DNA of 10,485 nt from Erysipelotrichaceae bacterium (GTDB taxonomy: Bacteria > Bacillota_I > Bacilli_A > Erysipelotrichales > Erysipelotrichaceae): assembly GCA_003510215.1 (NCBI GenBank), contig DOKQ01000004.1, positions 1 through 10,485 of the forward strand, read 5' to 3'. Each line of letters starts with the position of its first letter. Within the stretch, counting starts at the first letter, position 1. Both the position numbers and the translations under genes were made by a program. Positions 1 to 5,848 of this stretch are shown piece after piece. The notes beneath the pieces are model-generated. The model was not told the origin of the DNA, did not search any database, and saw nothing but the letters and a program-made list of their open reading frames with translations.

Positions 1-1112
1 ACATAATCAGTATAGACTTCAATTGCACGCTCAATCGCAACAAGCGTATTTTCGGGAAAGTTATAAGAGTATCCACGATGTGATGTGACAGTAATGTGAT
101 CAAATGAAATTGATTGGAGTAAAGAACCATTCCTTAAAATTCCAATATAGGCATACAAATTAAATGATAGTAGCATCACCAGTAATAACGCGAAAAGTTT
201 TCTAGATGGAGCAGCAAGAAAAAAGCGTATGGTCATTTTTGGTTGATTTATGACTTCTTCCTCAGGGAGTTCAAGAGACTTAGAGTTAAGAATCATGTAT
301 AGCGCATAATGAAGTGAAACACTGACCACAAACAGTAGAATTGAATAGAACTGATTCATATGGTTCAAGAGTGACATAAAGGCAGCAATAGCATACATTC
401 GTGGAACAAATAAGGAAATCAGAAGGATCATGATGATTAGAGCCATGATGTATAAAAGAATGAAAGTAATCCCCTGCACAACATTCCATAATGCATGTTT
501 CTTCAGCAGAAAACCTTGTTTTAGATTCACAAACAATACTGCGGTCAGATAGACACCTAAAACCAATCCCCAGATGATTTGCGATGAGGTTTCGAAGATG
601 AGATATCGTAGAAACGTGCTATTTCTAAGTGAAAAGACAATTAGTGGTAGATTAAATGAAATCATAAGAATCCAAACGGTTAAAAAATATCTGATATTGA
701 AGGAAGTGATTGCCTTAAAAGTGAGCATAGCACTGGAGTAGAGAAGACTAAAACCTCGAATTTTCAATTTATGATGCTTTAAATAGAAATATTCTTTAAG
801 AAAAAAATCTTCAAACATAATAAAAACACTCAGAATCAAAAAGTTTAGTACGAAGAAAAAGATTGATACCGGATTTAATATGAATCGAGGAAACGTAGAT
901 AAAGATAGGTATCGGATACCAGCTGTTGTAAGAGAAAGCTCGAAACTAAAATTGAATAATGGGACAAGAACCAATACGCTAAAAGTGATAATCAACAGTT
1001 GAGACAGAATTAATACATAGTTTTGGTGGGTGACTAGAAAGAATACATTTCTTACATAGTTGCGTTGTTTTCCTTTTTGCGTATACGTCCTCTCCTTTCT
1101 ACGTTTCATCAT
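1..1112 (-). CDS. Membrane-anchored glycerophosphodiester phosphodiesterase, 3' end outside window
   Basis: An open frame runs from an ATG-ATG pair at 1112 off the left edge, about 370 codons without a stop. Residues 1-30 are basic. About seven hydrophobic segments follow (roughly 32-52, 81-104, 142-161, 173-196, 213-234, 255-277, 303-325). Soluble sequence then begins with SHRGY (His345, Arg346) and FPENT (353-356), the first catalytic motifs of the GDPD family, which hydrolyses glycerophosphodiesters to glycerol-3-phosphate and an alcohol. Known family: Firmicute GDPDs with an N-terminal GPDPase_memb domain. Inference: a membrane-bound enzyme acting on phospholipid or teichoic-acid-derived diesters. 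About 200 C-terminal residues, with the ExD and later catalytic residues, lie outside. No Shine-Dalgarno sequence precedes the ATGs. A good AAAGGAG lies a few codons inside the frame, but no in-frame start follows it. It is divergent from the EEP gene. Confidence 0.88.
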   Translation of the reverse strand, partial: MMKRRKERTYTQKGKQRNYVRNVFFLVTHQNYVLILSQLLIITFSVLVLVPLFNFSFELSLTTAGIRYLSLSTFPRFILNPVSIFFFVLNFLILSVFIMFEDFFLKEYFYLKHHKLKIRGFSLLYSSAMLTFKAITSFNIRYFLTVWILMISFNLPLIVFSLRNSTFLRYLIFETSSQIIWGLVLGVYLTAVLFVNLKQGFLLKKHALWNVVQGITFILLYIMALIIMILLISLFVPRMYAIAAFMSLLNHMNQFYSILLFVVSVSLHYALYMILNSKSLELPEEEVINQPKMTIRFFLAAPSRKLFALLLVMLLSFNLYAYIGILRNGSLLQSISFDHITVTSHRGYSYNFPENTLVAIERAIEVYTDY

Positions 1113-1125
1113 TGTGTATAATCCA

Positions 1126-1154
1126 ATTTTAACACGAAATGTATATTCAGTGAA
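1126..1154 (-). promoter_or_regulatory. Candidate promoter of the GDPD gene
   Basis: On the minus strand, TTCACT (1154-1149) and TAAAAT (1131-1126) are separated by 17 bases. Transcription would start close to 1119, only a few bases before the ATG at 1112. That fits the absence of a ribosome site and suggests a leaderless or nearly leaderless message. Confidence 0.45.
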
Positions 1155-1175
1155 AATCAAATGTTCAGAGTCTAC

Positions 1176-1204
1176 TTTAAATATGGAAATTTTTGCGATA
1201 CAAT
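1176..1204 (+). promoter_or_regulatory. Candidate promoter of the EEP-family gene
   Basis: TTTAAA (1176-1181), a 17-base spacer and TACAAT (1199-1204) match the sigma-A pattern moderately well. The predicted leader is about 85 bases. It lies in the divergent intergenic region and would fire away from the GDPD promoter. Confidence 0.35.
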
Positions 1205-1296
1205 TCAGATAGTCGATTTCAATCTGTTTATTAAAAATGTGCAGGTCAAAAAAATAAAAAAGTAGTTAAACGAGTAAGATAAGAAGGAGAAATAAA

Positions 1297-2058
1297 ATGA
1301 AACTAGCCACATATAATATTTGGAACTCATCAAGAGGATTTCCCATGCGTGAAGCTCATATGATTGAGCAATTGCAAAAGATAGATGCGGATATTTGTTT
1401 TCTTCAAGAAGTTTCCAGTGATGCCTTAGCTCAGAAAATAAAGGAGTCTTTAGGCTATCCTTATGGCTGTTTTGAATCTCATATCGGACGAGTTATCGAA
1501 GTTGAGCCGTGGAAAGGCACGGAGGGATTGGCGATACTGAGTCGATATCCGATTGAATCTGTTGAAATGATGGAATATGCTCAGATTGTGACTTTGAGTA
1601 TGAATCATAAGCAGATTACATGCATCCATGTACATTTGCCATGGGATAGTGTAATTGCTCAGGAACAAACCATCATAAAACTCATTCGGAAAGTTGAATA
1701 CATTCCATCCGACTATCAGTTGATTGTGGGTGATTTCAACTGTGGTGAATCCTCGAGTGTTCATCATTTTTTAAAGGGATATCGAAGTTTAAATCATGCG
1801 GAAGTGAATCGATACTGGACTGATCTTGCGGAAGTGGCACAGGAGTTTCTTGACAGAAAGAAACGACCAACACTTGATTTGAGTCATAATCCACGATGGA
1901 AACACAATGTAGTCACAGATATCAGTGCGCGCGTTGATTGCATCTTTCTTAAAGACAGCTTTCCAAATGAATACCTACGATTAGCTGACTTTCAAATGTT
2001 TGGGGAAGAAATCTATGATTCCACCCAGCTTTGCGCGAGTGATCACTATGGTATTTAG
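1297..2058 (+). CDS. Endonuclease/exonuclease/phosphatase (EEP) family hydrolase, probably C-terminally truncated
   Basis: The 253-residue product has the full set of EEP motifs: TYNIW with metal-site Asn7, FLQEV with Glu38, GLAILSRYP at 77-85, HVHLPWDS at 111-118, VGDFNC with Asp146 and Asn148, a later Asp214, and the terminal SDHYGI with Asp249 and His250. The family includes Mg-dependent phosphodiesterases and phosphatases acting on nucleic acids, sphingomyelin or inositol phosphates. The substrate here cannot be told. There is no signal peptide, so it is probably cytoplasmic. AGAAGGAG lies 8 bases before the ATG. The frame stops at TAG directly after the catalytic SDH motif. Continuing in frame past the TAG gives VELEFPT and then TAA, which resembles the usual last beta strand of the family. 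All catalytic residues precede the stop, so the protein may still work. Confidence 0.85.
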   Translation: MKLATYNIWNSSRGFPMREAHMIEQLQKIDADICFLQEVSSDALAQKIKESLGYPYGCFESHIGRVIEVEPWKGTEGLAILSRYPIESVEMMEYAQIVTLSMNHKQITCIHVHLPWDSVIAQEQTIIKLIRKVEYIPSDYQLIVGDFNCGESSSVHHFLKGYRSLNHAEVNRYWTDLAEVAQEFLDRKKRPTLDLSHNPRWKHNVVTDISARVDCIFLKDSFPNEYLRLADFQMFGEEIYDSTQLCASDHYGI

Positions 2059-2083
2059 GTCGAACTTGAGTTTCCGACCTAAA
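2054..2083 (+). other. Inverted repeat over the TAG stop of the EEP gene
   Basis: TTTAGGTCG (2054-2062) and CGACCTAAA (2075-2083) form a perfect 9-bp stem around a 12-base loop, with the TAG stop inside the left arm. No T-run follows on either strand, so it is not a standard intrinsic terminator. It could stabilise the mRNA end or affect termination of translation. Confidence 0.4.
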
Positions 2084-2108
2084 ATTAAAATATTTGTAGT
2101 TTTCCTCC

Positions 2109-2137
2109 TTGTCAATCCATATGAAATAAATCATAAT
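2109..2137 (+). promoter_or_regulatory. Promoter of the Spx/ArsC-like gene
   Basis: TTGTCA (2109-2114), a 17-base spacer and CATAAT (2132-2137) match sigma-A consensus at five of six bases in each box. The predicted leader to the ATG at 2218 is about 75 bases. Confidence 0.6.
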
Positions 2138-2217
2138 AGTAGTTGAACTATCTAATGAAAATTCTAGGTGGATTTGTAGAAGTAAACGACATAATGAATG
2201 AGTAGGAGGAAGCAGAT

Positions 2218-2577
2218 ATGGAATATTTGTTTATTTGTTATCCAAATTGTAGCACCTGTAAAAAGGCAGAATCATGGTTAAAGGATCAGGGTATTGAGTT
2301 TGCAAAGCGAAATATCAAAGAAGATAATCCATCAGTTTCGGAGCTGAGCCAATGGTTAAACATGAGTGAGTTACCCATTCAGAAGTTTTTCAATACAAGT
2401 GGAAAATTATATCGCGACCATGATGTGAAGACGAAGTTAACCTTTCTATCAGAAGAAGAGTTAGTTGACCTTTTGGCGAGTGATGGTATGATGGTCAAAC
2501 GTCCCATTCTAGTATCAAGCGATAAAGTGCTTGTCGGGTTCAAAGAAGTTTTCTGGAATCAAGAACTACTGAAATAG
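2218..2577 (+). CDS. Spx/ArsC-family thioredoxin-fold protein
   Basis: At 119 residues it has the normal length for the Spx/MgsR/ArsC-like family. The N-terminus carries YPNCSTCKKA with a Cys11-Ser-Thr-Cys14 redox motif, the spacing found in Spx and YffB-type proteins. The conserved KRPIL (Arg95-Pro96) follows, then VGFKEVFW near the C-terminus. Family members are either glutathione- or thioredoxin-linked arsenate reductases or, in Firmicutes, RNA-polymerase-binding redox regulators. There is no arsenic operon nearby, so a redox-sensing or generic thiol-reductase role is as likely as arsenate reduction. An exact AGGAGG lies 8 bases before the ATG. It has its own promoter and a terminator after it, so it is probably monocistronic. 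Confidence 0.85.
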   Translation: MEYLFICYPNCSTCKKAESWLKDQGIEFAKRNIKEDNPSVSELSQWLNMSELPIQKFFNTSGKLYRDHDVKTKLTFLSEEELVDLLASDGMMVKRPILVSSDKVLVGFKEVFWNQELLK

Positions 2578-2619
2578 CTTTAATATATCAGAATTATCCT
2601 CTTTTCTGAATGTGCAACT

Positions 2620-2662
2620 GGCAGTTGCGCATTTGTCATGTGCACTTGGTAGCCTTTTTTTT
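2620..2662 (+). terminator. Candidate intrinsic terminator after the Spx/ArsC-like gene
   Basis: An imperfect hairpin pairs GGC (2620-2622) with GCC (2652-2654). Inside it TGCGCAT and ATGTGCA pair around a 5-base loop. Eight T residues follow immediately (2655-2662). The stem has a mismatch and a small bulge on the 3' side. A second short hairpin (GCAAC/GTTGC) overlaps it upstream. Confidence 0.55.
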
Positions 2663-2693
2663 ATGGTTTGTGTAAACTTAAGTCATATTGTAA

Positions 2694-2885
2694 AGGAGAT
2701 ATCGTAATGAACCTAGGTGAAAAAATCCAGTATTTTAGAAAGAAGATGAATCTATCTCAGGAGCAGTTAGCTGAACAATGCAATGTCACAAGACAAGCAG
2801 TATCAAAGTGGGAACTGAATGAATCTGTTCCGGATGTTGATAAGATTATCCAACTTAGTCGTGTGTTCAATGTTTCGACAGATGA
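2694..2885 (+). repeat. Direct repeat copy 1: ribosome site and HTH-coding segment
   Basis: This segment, from the AGGAGAT ribosome site through the HTH codons, recurs 681 bases downstream at 3375-3566. By eye I count about 13 mismatches over the 179 coding bases. One stretch of 68 bases (2762-2829) and one of 30 (2831-2860) are identical, including synonymous positions. Similarity falls sharply after 2885. Confidence 0.9.
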
Positions 2886-3366
2886 CATCATCTTAAAAGA
2901 GCCTTTAGAGTCGAACATGAATCAGGAGTTTTATATTAAGAAAGCAAAAATCAATCAGTTGATGATTGCTGCGACTGCGTTGAATATATGTGGAATGATA
3001 TTTGGTTTGTTTTACCGAGAGAAAACGTATGAAACAGTGTTTCATCTGGCTGTTATTTTGCAGGTACTAAGTATTCTGCTGTTCGAATTTTTTCTTCAAA
3101 GAGTGCGAAATGAAAATCACGATTCAACACGAAAGGTTTTCTACTCTTTAAATCTACTGATATTTTGGGTGAGTCCTTCATTTTCCCTTTCGTCACTCGC
3201 ATGGAGTTTAACCGTGATATTGTTTGAAATACTTGCATTCGAAAGTATCATGACAGTATTTAACTTGTCACAGTTGATCATCTATGGAACACTTTGCTTA
3301 ATGTCATATACAGTACTCTTTCTTTTCATGACCAAGAAGAAAAGGCATACGTTTAATACCGATTGA
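2707..3366 (+). CDS. Membrane-bound Xre-family transcriptional regulator, copy 1
   Basis: The 219-residue product has an N-terminal HTH (about 6-62) with the typical recognition segment VTRQAVSKWE (27-36). A hydrophobic C-terminal half follows with about four membrane spans (near 84-103, 110-130, 146-177, 185-208), ending in a basic KKKRH tail. This architecture suggests a regulator tethered to the membrane that may sense a membrane or envelope signal. The ligand and target are unknown. The start is the ATG at 2707, 7 bases after AAAGGAG. A TTG further upstream in frame (2668) has no ribosome site. The gene is followed after 21 bases by a paralogue and is presumably co-transcribed with it. 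Confidence 0.85.
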   Translation: MNLGEKIQYFRKKMNLSQEQLAEQCNVTRQAVSKWELNESVPDVDKIIQLSRVFNVSTDDIILKEPLESNMNQEFYIKKAKINQLMIAATALNICGMIFGLFYREKTYETVFHLAVILQVLSILLFEFFLQRVRNENHDSTRKVFYSLNLLIFWVSPSFSLSSLAWSLTVILFEILAFESIMTVFNLSQLIIYGTLCLMSYTVLFLFMTKKKRHTFNTD

Positions 3367-3374
3367 ATTTTAAC

Positions 3375-3566
3375 AGGAGATATCATAATGAACCTTGGTG
3401 AAAAAATCCAACATTACAGAAAGAAGATGAATCTATCTTCAAAGCAGTTAGCTGAACAATGCAATGTCACAAGACAAGCAGTATCAAAGTGGGAACTGAA
3501 TGAATCTGTTACGGATGTTGATAAGATTATCCAACTTAGTCATGTGTTCAATGTATCGACGGATGA
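3375..3566 (+). repeat. Direct repeat copy 2: ribosome site and HTH-coding segment
   Basis: This is the second copy of the segment at 2694-2885, with the same order of ribosome site, ATG and HTH codons and no indels within the coding part. The sharp fall in similarity at its end suggests gene conversion or a recombination-maintained segment, not uniform divergence after duplication. Confidence 0.9.
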
Positions 3567-4026
3567 TCTTTTGTTTGACTCAAAAAAGCAACTGCATGCA
3601 AATACATCTAAACCATGGTCAATTGATAAAGTAAATCAGATGATAGTTTTATGCACTGGAATGAATGTGATTGGGATGGTGCTCATCCTGTGGTATCAGA
3701 ACTACGTGTTTGATACGATATTTAAGGTAGCGCTCATGGTTCAGGTCATTAGTATTATTTTGCTTGAGTTTCTGATGTATAAAGTGGACAGTAAAGATAG
3801 AAATTCAGTTCGCAAAATGTTCTATGGGTTTAATCTGTTTGTTTTCTGGGTAGGGCCTGCATTGCTACTCAGAATGATTGGCTTTCCCGTGTTATCCTAT
3901 GTGGTAAATCGATTTCAGATTAGGGGGATCATGTCACTGTTCTATTTATCTCAGTTTTTGATTTATGGATTCCTGTGTGCGTGTTCGATGATTATCATAA
4001 AGAGGGTATTGAAAATACAAGAATGA
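3388..4026 (+). CDS. Membrane-bound Xre-family transcriptional regulator, copy 2
   Basis: This 212-residue paralogue of the preceding gene has an almost identical HTH (residues 1-60, with the same recognition segment VTRQAVSKWE). Its membrane half is clearly homologous but strongly diverged. Shared landmarks include the FYxxNLxxFW motif near 143-152 and the LSQxxIYGxLC motif near 187-197. About four membrane spans are visible. AGGAGAT lies 6 bases before the ATG. Because the recognition helices are the same, both proteins probably bind the same operator, while their different membrane parts could sense different signals or form heterodimers. The stop is followed at once by a terminator, which closes the two-gene unit. 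Confidence 0.85.
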   Translation: MNLGEKIQHYRKKMNLSSKQLAEQCNVTRQAVSKWELNESVTDVDKIIQLSHVFNVSTDDLLFDSKKQLHANTSKPWSIDKVNQMIVLCTGMNVIGMVLILWYQNYVFDTIFKVALMVQVISIILLEFLMYKVDSKDRNSVRKMFYGFNLFVFWVGPALLLRMIGFPVLSYVVNRFQIRGIMSLFYLSQFLIYGFLCACSMIIIKRVLKIQE

Positions 4027-4034
4027 CTAAATTA

Positions 4035-4061
4035 CTTCACACCGTGTGAGGTTTTTTATTT
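4035..4061 (+). terminator. Intrinsic terminator after the tandem regulators
   Basis: CTTCACA and TGTGAGG pair over 7 bp with one G-T pair around a CCG loop. TTTTTT, one A and four more T residues follow. It lies 8 bases after the stop codon of the second regulator. Confidence 0.75.
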
Positions 4062-4110
4062 TCTATGTTCAATCTTTGATGTATACTTTTAATAAGGATA
4101 AATGAGGTAG

Positions 4111-4890
4111 ATGATGGAAACTTGGGAGTATGTCTTAAAGAAATTTTTAAACGAAATCCATCTAAGAGATGATCTTGTGGGTGTACTGGTTTGCGGAAGC
4201 TATGTTACTGGAAATCCAAGCAAGCACAGTGATTTGGATGTTCATCTGATTCTGGCAGATACAGTAGAGTATAGAGAACGAGGAAACCGGCGTATCGACG
4301 GACTGCTTATTGAATACTTTGCGAATCCACCTAAGCAGATTCGGCAGTATTTTAAGGAAGACTATCAGTCCATTGACCCTATGTCACATACACAATTTGC
4401 GACGGGGAGAATTCTTCAGGATGCTACAGGTGTTGTAGCGAAACTTAAGGAAGAAGCTGAAGAGATGCTAAAGCAAAAATACAATGATGTGACGATTCCA
4501 TTGAGTCCAATCCATGCGTATGCTATCTGGGATAAACTTGATGATCTGCAGGATGCCTATGAGATTCACCGTGAAGACTTTGATTTCATATTTTATACAA
4601 ATCTTGATTTTTTGCTTTCTACATACATGAAGTTAATTAAACATCCATACAATACAAAGACGATATGTGGAAAAATCACAAATGAAAATGTAAGACGGAA
4701 GTATCTTCTGGAAGAGTTGCCGGATAAGCAAGTTTCTGAATTGATTCATCAGTGTATTACCTCTAGAGATCAAAAGATGCGGCTCGATGCCTATCAGAGT
4801 CTAACTAAGATCATCTTGGATTTAATGGGTGGTTTCGATATTGAAACCTTCACATTTCGAAGTGATTGTCAGATGGATGCGGATGTATAA
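4111..4890 (+). CDS. Nucleotidyltransferase-fold protein
   Basis: The 259-residue product has an N-terminal polymerase-beta-type nucleotidyltransferase core: VCGSYVTGN (Gly29-Ser30 through Gly34), then SDLDVHLI with the metal-binding pair Asp41 and Asp43, then a strand with Glu68 as likely third carboxylate. The C-terminal two thirds look alpha-helical, as in aminoglycoside adenylyltransferase-like proteins. The fold transfers nucleotidyl groups from NTPs to small molecules, RNA or protein. The acceptor is unknown, and I see no evidence of antibiotic resistance. GAGG lies 3 bases before the first ATG and 6 before a second ATG at 4114, so the second may be used. It is the first gene of a tight three-gene unit, 40 bases upstream of the next start. 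Confidence 0.8.
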   Translation: MMETWEYVLKKFLNEIHLRDDLVGVLVCGSYVTGNPSKHSDLDVHLILADTVEYRERGNRRIDGLLIEYFANPPKQIRQYFKEDYQSIDPMSHTQFATGRILQDATGVVAKLKEEAEEMLKQKYNDVTIPLSPIHAYAIWDKLDDLQDAYEIHREDFDFIFYTNLDFLLSTYMKLIKHPYNTKTICGKITNENVRRKYLLEELPDKQVSELIHQCITSRDQKMRLDAYQSLTKIILDLMGGFDIETFTFRSDCQMDADV

Positions 4891-4930
4891 GAGTCAGGTT
4901 AAGTTAATATCAAGGAAAGGAAGTGAATCT

Positions 4931-5341
4931 ATGTGGACATGTCCAACATGCAATCGTGTATTTGCAAAAAATGAGCAATCCCACTACTGTTCAACCACAA
5001 TCAGCAGTATTGAACAATACATTTTAGAACAACCCATACACATACAGCCGATCCTCAATGAAGTATCTGAGGCGATTAAAGCGGTGCTACCGGATGTTGT
5101 GGAAAAGATTTCCTGGAGAATGCCAACCTATTGGAAGGATCATAATATCATCCACTTTGCGGCCTTCAAGAATCATCTTGGGGTATACCCAGGCCCTTTA
5201 GCCATTGAAGTGTTTGCACAAGAGCTCAAGCCATATAAAACAAGTAAAGGTGCGATTCAGTTTCTGTATAAGCAACCAATTCCTATCGAACTCATTGCAA
5301 ACATAGCTCGATGGTGTTATGAAACGGGAAATCATCACTAA
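4931..5341 (+). CDS. DUF1801 (YdhG/frataxin-like fold) protein with N-terminal zinc-ribbon-like segment
   Basis: The 136-residue product starts with a short metal-binding-like segment, Cys4-x2-Cys7 and then His18-x-Cys20. Residues from about 25 onward match the DUF1801 family: ISWRMPTYW (60-68), the IHFAAFKNHLGVYPGP stretch (74-89) and TSKGAIQF (104-111). Some DUF1801 members are called iron chaperones (YdhG/Fra). That role is uncertain here. The ATG at 4931 is chosen because it follows an AAGGAAAGGAAG purine run and begins exactly at the MWTC motif. The frame is open further upstream to 4829, but that part overlaps the nucleotidyltransferase gene in another frame. The stop overlaps the next start by one base (TAATG), so translation is probably coupled. 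Confidence 0.8.
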   Translation: MWTCPTCNRVFAKNEQSHYCSTTISSIEQYILEQPIHIQPILNEVSEAIKAVLPDVVEKISWRMPTYWKDHNIIHFAAFKNHLGVYPGPLAIEVFAQELKPYKTSKGAIQFLYKQPIPIELIANIARWCYETGNHH

Positions 5342-5787
5342 TGGAAAGTAACACTACCGGTAAAATTGAGCTCACGTTGCTCAAAGTGATCATGGCTTTA
5401 TTCTTTGCTATCATTAGTCTATTGGCTATCTTTGTCTATCCCAATCTACTTGATTTTTACCCATCGATGCAACCTCAGATAAGACCACATATATACCTTT
5501 TTATCGTGGGTTTGTATGGTCAATCGTTTGCATGGTTGCTATTCATCTTGGTCTTAAGCCAATTACTTACCAAACTATACGTAAAATTGGACATTGTTAA
5601 GGAGATAAGAAGACTTTCCGTCCTTCTAATATGGAATACTGGTTTCAGCTTTCTGATACTTCCTTTGGTATATGTTGTGGCGGAGGCAGACGATGCACCA
5701 GGCATCATATTCGTTGCAGGGTTATATGTACTATTTCACTTTGGATTGTATGTCCTTCACCGTTTTTTGTGTAAAGCTACTCTTTGA
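5341..5787 (+). CDS. DUF2975 family four-span membrane protein
   Basis: The 148-residue product has four predicted membrane spans (about 12-34, 50-76, 93-113, 119-142). The motif AEADDAPG (114-121) before the last span is typical of DUF2975 proteins. The function of the family is unknown. In many Firmicutes such proteins are followed by a small Cro-like HTH protein of the YozG type, but no such partner follows here. The start overlaps the DUF1801 stop by one base and no separate ribosome site is clear, so expression probably depends on coupling. Confidence 0.7.
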   Translation: MESNTTGKIELTLLKVIMALFFAIISLLAIFVYPNLLDFYPSMQPQIRPHIYLFIVGLYGQSFAWLLFILVLSQLLTKLYVKLDIVKEIRRLSVLLIWNTGFSFLILPLVYVVAEADDAPGIIFVAGLYVLFHFGLYVLHRFLCKATL

Positions 5788-5806
5788 AGAAAAAGTTGGC
5801 TAAATA

Positions 5807-5815
5807 TGATATAAT
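5807..5815 (+). promoter_or_regulatory. Extended -10 promoter of the DUF1538-PII operon
   Basis: TGATATAAT contains a perfect TATAAT (5810-5815) with the TGn extension. A weak -35, TTGAAG, lies at 5784-5789 with a long 20-base spacer, so the extended -10 probably carries most of the activity. The predicted leader is about 27 bases. Confidence 0.6.
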
Positions 5816-5848
5816 CAAGAATGTTAACCATGTAAGGGAGGTGCAGGT

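Noticed and set aside
286..489. A 67-codon minus-strand open frame rich in Cys and His
   Set aside because: It lies in another frame of the large GDPD gene, whose frame is continuous from 1112 to the left edge and carries family motifs. The Cys/His richness has no recognisable motif.
1450..1767. A 105-codon minus-strand open frame inside the EEP gene
   Set aside because: It is antisense to a gene with complete catalytic motifs, lacks a convincing ribosome site and resembles no family I know.
2081..2217. Possible small gene or riboswitch between the EEP and Spx/ArsC-like genes
   Set aside because: It holds only a promoter and a leader of about 75 bases. I see no small frame with a ribosome site and no conserved RNA fold.
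2668..2706. N-terminal extension of the first HTH regulator from a TTG start
   Set aside because: AAAGGAG directly precedes ATG 2707, the paralogue starts at the equivalent ATG, and the extension has no counterpart there.
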